Assembly (NCBI RefSeq): GCF_030527935.1
Contig: NZ_JAUMZV010000004.1
Location: 15,819 to 79,818, forward strand
DNA length: 64,000 bases
Source: Kingella sp. (in: b-proteobacteria)
Lineage (GTDB): Bacteria; Pseudomonadota; Gammaproteobacteria; Burkholderiales; Neisseriaceae
Reading direction: 5' to 3'
A model generated the notes under the pieces. It did no database searches and was not told the origin of the DNA. It worked only from the letters and a program-made list of their open reading frames with translations. How positions within the stretch are numbered: position 1 is the first letter of the stretch; the number at the start of each line of letters is the position of its first letter. Position numbers and translations under genes: made by a program. Of the stretch, positions 54,601-62,862 are shown in pieces.

Positions 54601-54633
54601 AAACAGCTCAATTGAAACATTGAGCTGTTTTTT
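54601..54633 (+). terminator. rho-independent terminator of apt
   Basis: AAACAGCTCAATG-type arms (AACAGCTCAAT / ATTGAGCTGTT) form an 11-base stem with a short GAAAC loop and TTTTTT tail, 20 bases past the apt stop. Confidence 0.85.
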
Positions 54634-54702
54634 GCTACTCAGGGCTTTATTTCAGGCTGCCTATGGTTTTCAGGCTGCCTATATGGATGACGACGGATAA
54701 TG

Positions 54703-54993
54703 TTATTCGTCATCCGCGCGTTCGCGATACAACACCAACAGCTTACCAATATGCTGCACCAACTGCGCCCCCGTTGCCGCGCACAATTCTTCGCCAATCA
54801 GCAAACGCTCATCGCGCTCATCGCCCAACACGCGCACTTTAATCAACTCATGCGCGTTCAACGCCGTTTCCGTTTCACGAATCACCGCTTCGGTTAAACC
54901 ATGCTGCCCAATCATCACCACAGGGTTCAAATGATGCGCCCGCGCACGCAACGCCAAAATTTCTTGTTTGCTCAAAACAGGTTTCTTTTCCAT
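54703..54993 (-). CDS. yhbY: CRM-domain RNA-binding protein YhbY
   Basis: The 96-residue protein associates with pre-50S ribosomes. LRARAHHLNPVVMIGQHGLTEAV is the CRM core with the Gly-x-x-Gly loop (IGQHGLT). LIKVRVLGDER and VLYRER complete the fold. The gene is divergent from the rpsF operon; a minus-strand TATAAT is at 55032-55037. Confidence 0.94.
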   Translation of the reverse strand: MEKKPVLSKQEILALRARAHHLNPVVMIGQHGLTEAVIRETETALNAHELIKVRVLGDERDERLLIGEELCAATGAQLVQHIGKLLVLYRERADDE

Positions 54994-55031
54994 TCAGTTC
55001 TCATTGTTTGGTGTTTACAAAATCAAGCGCG

Positions 55032-55085
55032 ATTATACGCGAAAATCAGAAAAACTTGCGCTCGCACAGCAAACATTATTATAAT
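55032..55085. promoter_or_regulatory. divergent promoters of yhbY and the rpsF operon
   Basis: On the plus strand TTGCGC (55056-55061), an 18-base gap and TATAAT (55080-55085) precede rpsF by 73 bases. On the minus strand TATAAT occupies 55032-55037, upstream of yhbY. Confidence 0.7.
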
Positions 55086-55158
55086 TCGCCGTTTTGCAAC
55101 CTTGCCGCCCGCAATCGCATGGCGAGTGGCTGTTTTTAACCAACCGTAAGGAGATAAC

Positions 55159-55533
55159 ATGCGTCATTACGAAATCGTGTTTATCGTTCATCCAGACCAA
55201 AGCGAGCAAGTGCCAGCGATGGTTGAACGCTATAAATCCATGATTACCGAAGCAGGTGGCAAAATCCACCGCTTAGAAGACTGGGGTCGACGCCAATTGG
55301 CTTACCAAATCAACAAGTTGCACAAAGCACACTATGTGTTGATGAACATTGAAGCCACCCCCGCAACCATCGAAGAATTGGAAACAGGTTTCCGCTTTAA
55401 CGATGCCGTGTTGCGTCATCTCACCATCCAAAAGAAAGCAGCCGTAACCGAGCCATCTGTGATGATGCAAGGCGAAAAATCTAAAAATTTGCTCAACGGC
55501 GAAGCTGCTAGCGAAGAAACTGCTGAAGCCTAA
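55159..55533 (+). CDS. rpsF: 30S ribosomal protein S6
   Basis: The 124-residue protein reads [25 protein letters not shown]..., with [24 protein letters not shown] and [13 protein letters not shown]. It binds S18 on the 30S platform. It starts after AAGGAGATAAC and is first in the S6-PriB-S18-L9 operon. The C-terminal tail is Glu/Ala-rich. Confidence 0.98.
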   Translation: MRHYEIVFIVHPDQSEQVPAMVERYKSMITEAGGKIHRLEDWGRRQLAYQINKLHKAHYVLMNIEATPATIEELETGFRFNDAVLRHLTIQKKAAVTEPSVMMQGEKSKNLLNGEAASEETAEA

Positions 55534-55830
55534 TTGAACAATCAATTTCAGCTTACCGCCAAACTGCATAAAGTGGATGTTTTGCGCTACACGCCCGCAG
55601 GTGTGCCTGTGTTGGATGTGGTGCTGCAACACGAAAGTGTGCAACAAGAAAATGGTTTGCAGCATCAAGTTAAATTTGAATTGCCTGCAAAAATTATCGG
55701 TGAGCAAGCCCAAGCATGGCAACACAAAATCGGCGCAATGGTTGAAGTAAGCGGCTTTTTAGCCCAGCGCAGCCAAAGAATTTTTCGCCCTGTGTTGCGG
55801 ATTCAAAATATTCAAGAATATAAAGGTTAA
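55534..55830 (+). CDS. priB: primosomal replication protein N
   Basis: This 98-residue OB-fold protein helps restart stalled replication forks with PriA. The sequence [26 protein letters not shown] matches PriB. It starts with TTG directly after the rpsF TAA (TAATTG), so it is probably translated by coupling. Position between S6 and S18 is the classic one. Confidence 0.92.
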   Translation: MNNQFQLTAKLHKVDVLRYTPAGVPVLDVVLQHESVQQENGLQHQVKFELPAKIIGEQAQAWQHKIGAMVEVSGFLAQRSQRIFRPVLRIQNIQEYKG

Positions 55831-55835
55831 ACGAC

Positions 55836-56066
55836 ATGGCTCGTCAAACATTTAAACGTCGCAAATTCTGCCGTTTTACGGCTGAAAAAATCCAAGAAGT
55901 GGATTACAAACAAGTTGATTTGCTTAAAGATTTCATTACTGAAAACGGCAAAATCATTCCCGCGCGCATCACTGGCACAAAAGCGCATTACCAACGCCAA
56001 TTGGCTGTTGCGGTAAAACGTGCGCGCTTTTTGGCTTTGTTGCCTTACACTGACCAACATAAATAA
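55836..56066 (+). CDS. rpsR: 30S ribosomal protein S18
   Basis: The 76-residue protein reads [34 protein letters not shown]..., with [27 protein letters not shown], all typical of S18. The Cys at position 12 is common in Cys-type S18. Confidence 0.98.
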   Translation: MARQTFKRRKFCRFTAEKIQEVDYKQVDLLKDFITENGKIIPARITGTKAHYQRQLAVAVKRARFLALLPYTDQHK

Positions 56067-56081
56067 TTAGGAGTTTACATT

Positions 56082-56534
56082 ATGCAAATTATCTTGTTGG
56101 AACGCGTTGCTGGTTTGGGCAACTTGGGCGATGTGGTAACGGTGAAAAACGGTTACGCTCGCAATTTTCTGATTCCTACTGCCAAAGCCAAACGCGCTAC
56201 CGAAGCAAACTTGAAAGAGTTTGAAGCTCGTCGCGCTGAATTGGAAGCCAAACAAGCTGCAATTTTGGCTGATGCGCAAGCTCGTCAAGCGAAATTGGAC
56301 GGACAAACGGTTACCATCGCGCAAAAAGCGGGTGTGGACGGTCGCTTGTTCGGTTCGGTTACCAATGCAGACATCGCTGCGGCGATTGTGGCTGCGGGTG
56401 TGGAAGCGGTGAAATCAAACGTTCGCTTGCCAGAAGGTCCATTCAAAGCGGTTGGCGAATACGAGATTGAAGTGGCTTTGCACGCTGATGCGGTAGCTAA
56501 AATTACGGTGGCTGTGGTTGCTGCGGCTGAGTAA
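56082..56534 (+). CDS. rplI: 50S ribosomal protein L9
   Basis: The 150-residue protein has [32 protein letters not shown], the N-terminal signature, a long central helix and a C-terminal domain with [19 protein letters not shown] precedes the ATG. Last gene of the operon. Confidence 0.98.
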   Translation: MQIILLERVAGLGNLGDVVTVKNGYARNFLIPTAKAKRATEANLKEFEARRAELEAKQAAILADAQARQAKLDGQTVTIAQKAGVDGRLFGSVTNADIAAAIVAAGVEAVKSNVRLPEGPFKAVGEYEIEVALHADAVAKITVAVVAAAE

Positions 56535-56546
56535 TTTGGTTGATTA

Positions 56547-56593
56547 AAAGGCAGCCTGAAAACGATAAATGGGTCGTTTCAGGCTGCTTTTTT
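56547..56593 (+). terminator. uptake-sequence hairpin ending the ribosomal operon
   Basis: AAAGGCAGCCTGAAAACGA and TCGTTTCAGGCTGCTTTTTT form a long stem with a T-run, 13 bases past the rplI stop. Confidence 0.8.
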
Positions 56594-56683
56594 GTGTGTT
56601 GTTTGTTTGAGTTTGGGGATGAAGTCTTGTGGCAGCCTGAAACCTCTGCAAAATCTAAAAATGCCACAAGGAATAGTAAATCT

Positions 56684-56789
56684 CCGTCATTCCCGCGTAG
56701 GCGGGAATCTTGGTTAAGTTTATGCAATGAATTGTTTTTAAGAAAATTTCTGAATATCAAACAAGATTCCCGCCTACGCGGGAATAACG
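56684..56789. repeat. dRS3-flanked NIME-like repeat
   Basis: CGTCATTCCCGCGTAGGCGGGAA and TTCCCGCCTACGCGGGAATAACG flank about 60 AT-rich bases with TGAATATCAAACAAGA. Confidence 0.82.
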
Positions 56790-57070
56790 GCATTTCTTAT
56801 TTTTCAGGCTGCCTTTGAGATTATGCAAAGATTTAGAATATAGGCGTTTGGGCTTGATGGTCAGGCAGCCTGAAAACGTATTTTGAAATATTGTTTTAGC
56901 TTCGTTGAAACTTGCTTTGCTCGTTTTCAGGCTGCCTTTTGTGTGGATGGCTGGTGTTTTATTCATGCGGGGCGGTAAACAAAAAAGGGCGGATAATTTA
57001 TCCGTCCTTTTGTTTGGTTGAAACGATTGCAGCGTGCGTGTGGCGACGAGCCGTCGCCGCTCCATTGTTG

Positions 57071-57502
57071 TTAATGCTTCATCAGCCCCATATAGGTTTC
57101 CGCGCATTTAAAGCCAAAGCCGACATAGGCGCGGTTGAGTGCTTCGTATTTGACATCGGCTTCGGTGCGTCCGCCACGGCTAAGTGCGGTGTTGAGATGC
57201 CCCAAGTGGGCGGCGGCGTGTCCGATTTCGGCTAGGGCGAGAATGTAGGCGGTTTGGCTGTTGTCCATGTCGGCGACTTCTTCTACTAGGTGCGACATCA
57301 CGCGAAACCAGCGTTTGGTGCCAAGGTCAATGTCTAATTCGCCCGAGCCGAATTTGCGAAAATCGCTCAGGGCGTTTTCTACATGGAATTTGGTGCGCGG
57401 GTGGGCTTGGTCTTTCAGGCTTTCGGCTTGGGCGATGGTGCGCTCGTAGTAGTCGTAGAGTTGGTCTAGCGAGTAGTCGGTGATGTCGTAGAGTTGAGTC
57501 AT
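57071..57502 (-). CDS. helical protein with EEVxDM and HAAxHxGH motifs, paralog A
   Basis: This 143-residue all-helical soluble protein is clearly homologous to the product of 58868-59365. Shared motifs, in order: SGEL, DxGxKxWF, EEVxDM, QxAYILAxAE, HAAxHxGHxNxALSRGxRTEADxxY and AYVxFxFK. Conserved Glu, Asp and three spaced His could form a metal site in a helix bundle, but that is inference. I do not recognise the family. It forms a same-strand cluster with a chorismatase-like gene, which starts 40 bases upstream of it. Confidence 0.82.
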   Translation of the reverse strand: MTQLYDITDYSLDQLYDYYERTIAQAESLKDQAHPRTKFHVENALSDFRKFGSGELDIDLGTKRWFRVMSHLVEEVADMDNSQTAYILALAEIGHAAAHLGHLNTALSRGGRTEADVKYEALNRAYVGFGFKCAETYMGLMKH

Positions 57503-57542
57503 GGTTTTGTCCTTTGTGGGTTGGGTTAGGAGATTAGCGTTT

Positions 57543-58736
57543 TCAGGCTGCCTTTTGGATAATATGGGCGACGGCTTCTAGTTCCACCAGCAAATCGTCG
57601 CGGCACACGTCGCCGATGGTGTAAACCACGGGCACGCCTTGCAGCTGCTGTTCGCACACGGCGCGGACGGTTTCGTAATCGGCGGCGTGTTTCACATAGG
57701 CGCGGACAACGGCTAAATCTTGCAGCGTTGCGCCGTAGCCTGCGAAGCCTGATGCGGCGAAGTTTTCGGGGGCGATGAGCGCGGCGATGTTGAGCAGCGT
57801 TTCTTCGGTTTGCTTGGCGGTGTTGCCGATGTGTTGGGTTTCGGATGCGGTGATGGATGCGGTGCCCGACACATACACGGCGGCTTGGTTGTCGTATATC
57901 ACCGCCATTGCGCGGGCGAATTTGGGCGTTTCGGGGCTGTAATGCCGCGCGTATTCAAAGGCGGGGGTTTGGCGGGGGTTTTCCAGCGGCAGGGTGAACA
58001 CGTCGGCGCGGCTGGTGATGAGCGCGGTGCTGCCAAGGGCAACGTCTTCGCCGCCCATGCCGATGCCTGTGGATGCGGGGTACACGTCAAAGTTGGGTTG
58101 GCTTTTCAGGCTGCCTTTTAGGAATGCGGTGTCGCCAAAGGCATCGGTGCGGGCGCGGTTGAGTTCTTTGTAGCGTTGTTCTTGGTTGGCAACGCGGTTA
58201 TCGGGGGCGACGATGCTGCCCATGTAAAACCATGTGCGGAACACTTGGTCTAGCCGTGCGCCGCCTTGTTGGAGCAGCGCGATGTTGTCGTTGAGCACGG
58301 CGAGCGTGTCGGCGTAGGCGTTTTCGCGCGGGGCTTTGCCGCCCAAGTAGGCATCGGCTTGGGTGTGGACGAAGGTGATGCCGTTGTGTTGCACGGTGGT
58401 TAAGCTGTTGTTGATACGGTTTATTTCTGCGTCCGACACGGCAACGATTTCAGCCGCCAGTAGGTTGCCATCGGCGGGGGCTTGGCTCACAAACGCGGAA
58501 AGCGGCTGCGCTGCGCCTTGTTGCGCGGCAAAGAGTTGGGCGACTTCGTCCAAGCGGTCGGCATCGCGCAGAAAGATGGTTTGGCGGACGATGTGTTGAT
58601 TGGCAAAGTGTTGTTGGATTTGGGCGACGATGTCGGCGGCTTGCCCGGCATAGCTTGCGCCGCTTTGGGGGACAATCACGGCGTAGGCGTAGTTTGAGAA
58701 GCGGTCGGCTTTGAATTGGCTTTGTTGCGGGGTCAT
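57543..58736 (-). CDS. chorismatase/RidA-superfamily protein
   Basis: The 397-residue protein has an N-terminal RidA-like half and a C-terminal RidA-like domain. The block NPRQTPAFEYARHYSPETPKFARA, VYVSGTASITASETQHIG, QTEETLLNI and the end VVYTIGDVCRDDLLVELEAVA follow the pattern of chorismatases such as FkbO and XanB2, which cleave chorismate to hydroxybenzoate or dihydrobenzoate. Typical members are about 340 residues. Catalytic residues were not verified. The stop is in an uptake sequence (ends Gln-Lys-Ala-Ala). It is flanked on both sides by the two paralogous helical proteins. Confidence 0.78.
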   Translation of the reverse strand: MTPQQSQFKADRFSNYAYAVIVPQSGASYAGQAADIVAQIQQHFANQHIVRQTIFLRDADRLDEVAQLFAAQQGAAQPLSAFVSQAPADGNLLAAEIVAVSDAEINRINNSLTTVQHNGITFVHTQADAYLGGKAPRENAYADTLAVLNDNIALLQQGGARLDQVFRTWFYMGSIVAPDNRVANQEQRYKELNRARTDAFGDTAFLKGSLKSQPNFDVYPASTGIGMGGEDVALGSTALITSRADVFTLPLENPRQTPAFEYARHYSPETPKFARAMAVIYDNQAAVYVSGTASITASETQHIGNTAKQTEETLLNIAALIAPENFAASGFAGYGATLQDLAVVRAYVKHAADYETVRAVCEQQLQGVPVVYTIGDVCRDDLLVELEAVAHIIQKAA

Positions 58737-58807
58737 AAGTGGTTCCGTTTTGTTGGGATGGATTGAGATTGGGTATTTTTGTGTTTCCGCTTTGTTGAAG
58801 TCTTCGG

Positions 58808-58852
58808 TTTTCAGGCTGCCTAAACAGCTCTATTAGGCAGCCTGAAAACGCT
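58808..58852 (-). terminator. uptake-sequence inverted pair after paralog B
   Basis: GTTTTCAGGCTGCCTAA and TTAGGCAGCCTGAAAAC flank a short loop between paralog B and the chorismatase-like gene. It suggests paralog B may be transcribed separately. Confidence 0.6.
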
Positions 58853-58867
58853 TAATCTGCGCTCAAT

Positions 58868-59365
58868 CTACGCCGCCACCGCTTCATGCGCGGTTTCATC
58901 GTTAAACGCAAAATGGGGCTGGATTTTGCCATCGGTGAGCGCGAGAAATTCGTCCACGCCTTTAAACGCGAAGTTCACATAGGCGGTTTGCAGTTTCACA
59001 TATTCGGCATCGGCTTCGGTGCGGCGACCGCGGCTCAACGCCATGTTCACATGACCCATGTGCGATGCGGCGTGCGCCACTTCGGCGGCGGCGAGAATAT
59101 AGGCGGATTGCGCGGCGGTCATGTCGCCCACTTCTTCGGCGAGTTTGGTCAGCTTTTTGAACCACAGCTTCGCGCCTTCATCTGTGCCCAATTCGCCTGA
59201 AACAAAGCGGCGCATATGGTCAATCGCTTGCTTTACGGTGGGCAGGGCGCGTTTGTGGGCGTAGCCGATGTGTTGCTCAATAATGTCAATGCCGTGGCTT
59301 AAACGGCGATAGAGTTCAGCCAGCGAAGTGCTGTCGGATACGGTGAAAAGCAGTTGTTTGGACAT
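58868..59365 (-). CDS. helical protein with EEVxDM and HAAxHxGH motifs, paralog B
   Basis: The 165-residue protein is homologous to paralog A over its length (SGELGTDEGAKLWF, LAEEVGDMTAAQSAYILAAAE, HAASHMGHVNMALSRGRRTE), plus a 25-residue C-terminal extension with PHFAFNDETAHEAVAA. It appears soluble, with no signal or membrane helix. No family recognised. Start ATG 59365 follows AAGGAACACC. Confidence 0.82.
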   Translation of the reverse strand: MSKQLLFTVSDSTSLAELYRRLSHGIDIIEQHIGYAHKRALPTVKQAIDHMRRFVSGELGTDEGAKLWFKKLTKLAEEVGDMTAAQSAYILAAAEVAHAASHMGHVNMALSRGRRTEADAEYVKLQTAYVNFAFKGVDEFLALTDGKIQPHFAFNDETAHEAVAA

Positions 59366-59635
59366 GATGGTGTTCCTTGTAGTCGGGTTGTCGGTATTCA
59401 GAACCTGTGTTCAATGCGGCGCAATCATAGTCTTTTGAAATTTCGTTTTCCAAGAATGTTTTTGAATATTCTTTATGCCCAACGGCGTTCTAAACAATAT
59501 AAAAAAACGGCATAAGGCAGCCTGAAAAGCAGGTTGGCGCGGCGAAAGCGGATAAAGCCCAATCATCCGTTGTAAAATCCGCCTTTTCGTTTTCAGCCGC
59601 CCAAACCCGTTTTCAGGCTGCCTTAACCATCCACC

Positions 59636-61348
59636 ATGAACCGCCGCCAATTCCTGCAAACCACCGCCACCCTTGCCACCGCCGCTTCCGCATCATGGCT
59701 GGGCTATCGCTATCTTTCGCGCCCGCCCAGCATCAGCGTAAACAAAGTAGGCTTGCCGCTTGCCCACTTGTTGCGCGACCAACAGTTCAACGCCGCCCCC
59801 AGCCGCGAACACGTTTGCGAAACGCTGATTTTGGGCAGCGGAGCCGCCGCGCTTTCCGCCGCGTGGTATTTGGCGCGTAACGGCTACACCAATTTTTGCC
59901 TTGCCGATGGCTTGGAACGCAATGGCAACAACGCCGCCTACGCCTATTTAGGCAGCCTGAAAATGAGCAAAGCGAATTTCAGCGAAGCTAAAACGAGCGC
60001 AAGCAGTGAACCACCGCTCATCGCCCCCAGCGGCGCGCACTACCTTGCCCAGCCATCCGCCGAAAGCAGCCACATCCGCCAAATGCTTGCCGATTTGGGC
60101 ATCATCGAAGGCTACGATGGCGCAGGCAAACCCATCTACTGCGATACCGACCTTGTCAACGCCCCCGATGAACGCCTGCTCATCAACGGCGCATGGCAAG
60201 ACGGCATCATCCCCCAGCCGCACGACCCTGACATCCGCCGCTTCTTCGCCCTGATTGCCCAGCTATTGCACGCACGCGGCAGCGACGGGCGCAAAATCTT
60301 CGCCATCCCCATCGCCCTGTCATCGCAAGACCCCCAATGGCGCGCGCTAGACCGCCAAACCTTTGCAGGGTGGCTCGCCGAACAAGGCTACCAATCGCCC
60401 CGCCTGCTGTGGTACTTGGACTACTGCTGCCGCGACGACTACGGGCAAGGCATAGACCAAGTTTCCGCCTACGCAGGGCTGCACTACTTCGCCGCGCGCG
60501 GCAACGAACACGCCCCCGTGCTCACATGGGCAGACGGCCTAAACCACCTATCCGAAGCCCTACGCGCCCACGCCAAAATCCAAAGCCACGAGCAACTGCC
60601 CAACGCCCGAGAACTCACATTCAGGCAGCCTGAAAGCTACCCCTACGCCGCCAGCCACATCGCCGAACACAGCGACCATGTGCGCGTTACCCTGCGCCAC
60701 ATCCACACAGGCGACACCCGCCGCATCCACGCGCAAAACGTTATCTGCGCCATGCCGCTCAACATCGCCCAACGCATCATCCAAAACCCCCAACGCTACG
60801 GCTTCGCTCCCGATTTCAGGCTGCCCCCATCCGCCCCGTGGCTCATCAGCAACTTCGTACTCCACAGCTTCCCCGCCGAACCCAAGCGCAGCGAATTAGC
60901 ATGGGACAACATCGTTTACGGCAGCCAAGGGCTAGGCTACGTGGTTGCCAGCCACCAACGCATCCACGTCGCCCGCCCCAGCCACACCATCTTCACCGCC
61001 TACACCGCGCTCAACCACGACAGCCCCGCCAACATCCGCCGCCAACTGCTTACCGCCGAACCCCGCGACCTACTAGACATCGCCGCCCAAGACCTGCTCA
61101 CCGCATACGGTAAACCATTCTGGCAACACGTCGCCCACATAGACATCACCGTCCGCGCCCACGCCATGAGCGTGCCCAGCGCAGGCTATCTCACCCACCC
61201 CACGCTCATCGCCCTGCGCCAACACCCATCCCGCCTACACTTCGCCCACAGCGATTTAAGCGGCTACTCCGTGTTTGAAGAAGCCGCATGGTGGGGCATA
61301 ACCGCCGCCCAACGGCTCTTAGGCAAAGGCAAACGACAGGCAGCCTGA
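59636..61348 (+). CDS. Tat-exported FAD-dependent oxidoreductase
   Basis: The 570-residue protein has a twin-arginine signal (MNRRQFLQTTATLATAASAS), then ETLILGSGAAALSAAWYLARNG, the dinucleotide-binding fold for FAD. Mid-region blocks include TFAGWLAEQGY and GLHYFAARGNEHAPVLTWADG; the C-terminal FAHSDLSGYSVFEEAAWWG closes the FAD site, as in amine-oxidase-like flavoproteins. Residues about 105-123 (GSLKMSKANFSEAKTSASS) are encoded by an uptake-sequence element inserted in frame. The TGA stop is in another uptake sequence. Substrate unknown; probably periplasmic. Confidence 0.87.
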   Translation: MNRRQFLQTTATLATAASASWLGYRYLSRPPSISVNKVGLPLAHLLRDQQFNAAPSREHVCETLILGSGAAALSAAWYLARNGYTNFCLADGLERNGNNAAYAYLGSLKMSKANFSEAKTSASSEPPLIAPSGAHYLAQPSAESSHIRQMLADLGIIEGYDGAGKPIYCDTDLVNAPDERLLINGAWQDGIIPQPHDPDIRRFFALIAQLLHARGSDGRKIFAIPIALSSQDPQWRALDRQTFAGWLAEQGYQSPRLLWYLDYCCRDDYGQGIDQVSAYAGLHYFAARGNEHAPVLTWADGLNHLSEALRAHAKIQSHEQLPNARELTFRQPESYPYAASHIAEHSDHVRVTLRHIHTGDTRRIHAQNVICAMPLNIAQRIIQNPQRYGFAPDFRLPPSAPWLISNFVLHSFPAEPKRSELAWDNIVYGSQGLGYVVASHQRIHVARPSHTIFTAYTALNHDSPANIRRQLLTAEPRDLLDIAAQDLLTAYGKPFWQHVAHIDITVRAHAMSVPSAGYLTHPTLIALRQHPSRLHFAHSDLSGYSVFEEAAWWGITAAQRLLGKGKRQAA

Positions 61349-61925
61349 AAACCGTAGGATGGGCAACTCGTTGCCCACGCTGCTCGCCCAACCTTTGTAA
61401 AAGCCCAAAGGCAGCCTGAAAAACAAAATCAAGCCATTTCAACCAACCTTTACGCCAGCGCACGGCTTGCGAGCAAGCCGTAGAGACGCGGGCAAACATT
61501 TCAGGCTGCCCAATATTCGCCCCCGCGTCCAAGCCCCGCATCACATTTCAGGCTGCCTCATCCAAAGGCAGCCTGAAAACCGTAGAGTGGGCAACTCGTT
61601 GCCCGCGCTGCTCGCCCAACCCTTACCCAATCCAAAGCCCGCCTGAAACCTTTGCCCAACCCGCAGCCTATGGAGCGTCGGCGGCTCGCCGACACCTTGT
61701 CAACCAATTATGCGATGTTTAATAAGCATTGGCGGCGAGCCGCCGCCGTTCCATTTTAGGTTTCAGGTTGCCATTGAGTTTTTGCAAAGGTTTCAGGCTG
61801 CCCACCCTAAAACCAAGCCCCACAAATAAATGCTATAATCGCGCCCATTTCAGGCAGCCTGAAAACCCCAACCCATTTCAGGCTGCCTTATCCATTCCCA
61901 TCACCCATCAACAGGAGCACCCACA
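61349..61925. other. repeat-filled gap before ybaB
   Basis: It contains two copies of AACCGTAG[GA/AG]TGGGCAACTCGTTGCCC (about 61350 and 61577), the CGGCTTGCGAGCAAGCCG block (about 61460-61477), an R3 repeat (61670-61755), several uptake sequences and the ybaB promoter TATAAT at 61834-61839. No gene seen. Confidence 0.65.
61670..61755. repeat. GC-rich 86-base inverted repeat (R3 family)
   Basis: ATGGAGCGTCGGCGGCTCGC and GGCGAGCCGCCGCCGTTCCAT bound a centre with ATGCGATGTTTAATAAGC. Confidence 0.8.
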
Positions 61926-62261
61926 ATGTTCGGCAAAGCAGGACTCGGCGGCTTGATGCAACAAGCCCAAAAAATGCAAGAAAACATGAAAAAAGCGCAA
62001 GCAGAACTCGCGCAAACCGAAGTAGAAGGGCAAGCAGGCAACGGCTTGGTGAAAGTAACCGCCACGTGCAGCCACGTTGTACGCAAAATCAGCATCAGCC
62101 CCGATTTAATCAGCGAAGCCGTCGACGACCCCGAAATGCTGGAAGACCTGATACTCGCCGCCATCAACGACGCACACGAAAAAGGCGAAGCCACCACTTC
62201 CGCCAAAATGTCGCAGTTCACCCAAGGCTTGCCCGCAGGCATGGGCGACTTTTTCAAATAA
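61926..62261 (+). CDS. ybaB: nucleoid-associated protein YbaB/EbfC
   Basis: The 111-residue DNA-binding dimer reads [28 protein letters not shown], then [35 protein letters not shown] and a C-terminal PAGMGDFFK. Begins after CAGGAGCACCCACA. Likely the first gene of a short run with purE and hemH. Confidence 0.96.
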   Translation: MFGKAGLGGLMQQAQKMQENMKKAQAELAQTEVEGQAGNGLVKVTATCSHVVRKISISPDLISEAVDDPEMLEDLILAAINDAHEKGEATTSAKMSQFTQGLPAGMGDFFK

Positions 62262-62306
62262 AGGCAGCCTGAAACGCAGCTTGGCATCGCAAAAGGATAA
62301 TCCGCT

Positions 62307-62801
62307 ATGGCAAAAATAGGCATCATCATGGGCAGCAACAGCGATTGGCACATCATGGAACACGCCGCCAAAATGCTGCAACAATTTGGCGTGGACTACG
62401 AAGCCCAAGTCGTCTCCGCCCACCGCACGCCCGATTTAATGTTTGATTACGCCAAAACCGCCCAAGCGCGCGGTCTGCAAGCCATCATCGCAGGCGCAGG
62501 CGGCGCAGCTCATTTGCCGGGCATGGTTGCCGCGCAAACCACGCTGCCCGTGCTCGGCGTGCCCGTGCCCAGCAAATACCTGCGCGGCGAAGATTCGCTG
62601 CTGTCCATCTTGCAAATGCCCAAAGGCGTGCCCGTTGCCACCTTTGCCATCGGCGAAGCAGGCGCAGCCAACGCCGCCTTGTTCGCCATCTCGCTGCTCG
62701 CCAATCAAGACAACGCCTTGGCGCAAAAGCTGGCAGACTTCCGCGCCCAGCAAACGCAAAGCGTGCTGGCGATGACCTTGCCCGCCGTGAGCCTAGACTA
62801 A
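62307..62801 (+). CDS. purE: N5-carboxyaminoimidazole ribonucleotide mutase
   Basis: The 164-residue class I PurE moves the carboxyl of N5-CAIR to give CAIR in purine synthesis. [49 protein letters not shown] and [19 protein letters not shown] are all family blocks. Its product is the substrate of PurC at 23.2 kb. Confidence 0.97.
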   Translation: MAKIGIIMGSNSDWHIMEHAAKMLQQFGVDYEAQVVSAHRTPDLMFDYAKTAQARGLQAIIAGAGGAAHLPGMVAAQTTLPVLGVPVPSKYLRGEDSLLSILQMPKGVPVATFAIGEAGAANAALFAISLLANQDNALAQKLADFRAQQTQSVLAMTLPAVSLD

Positions 62802-62862
62802 TAGGCAGCCTGAAAACCGCTCTATACCCCATCAACAACGCTGCCCCGCGCAGCCACAAACC

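Larger units (their letters stand above)
56535..57070. other. repeat-filled gap after rplI
   Basis: After the operon terminator it holds a dRS3 pair (56684-56789), an uptake-sequence pair with TTTTAGCTTCGTTGAAACTT (about 56862-56938) and half of an R3 repeat (GGCGACGAGCCGTCGCCGCTCC, ending at 57064). No gene seen. Confidence 0.65.
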
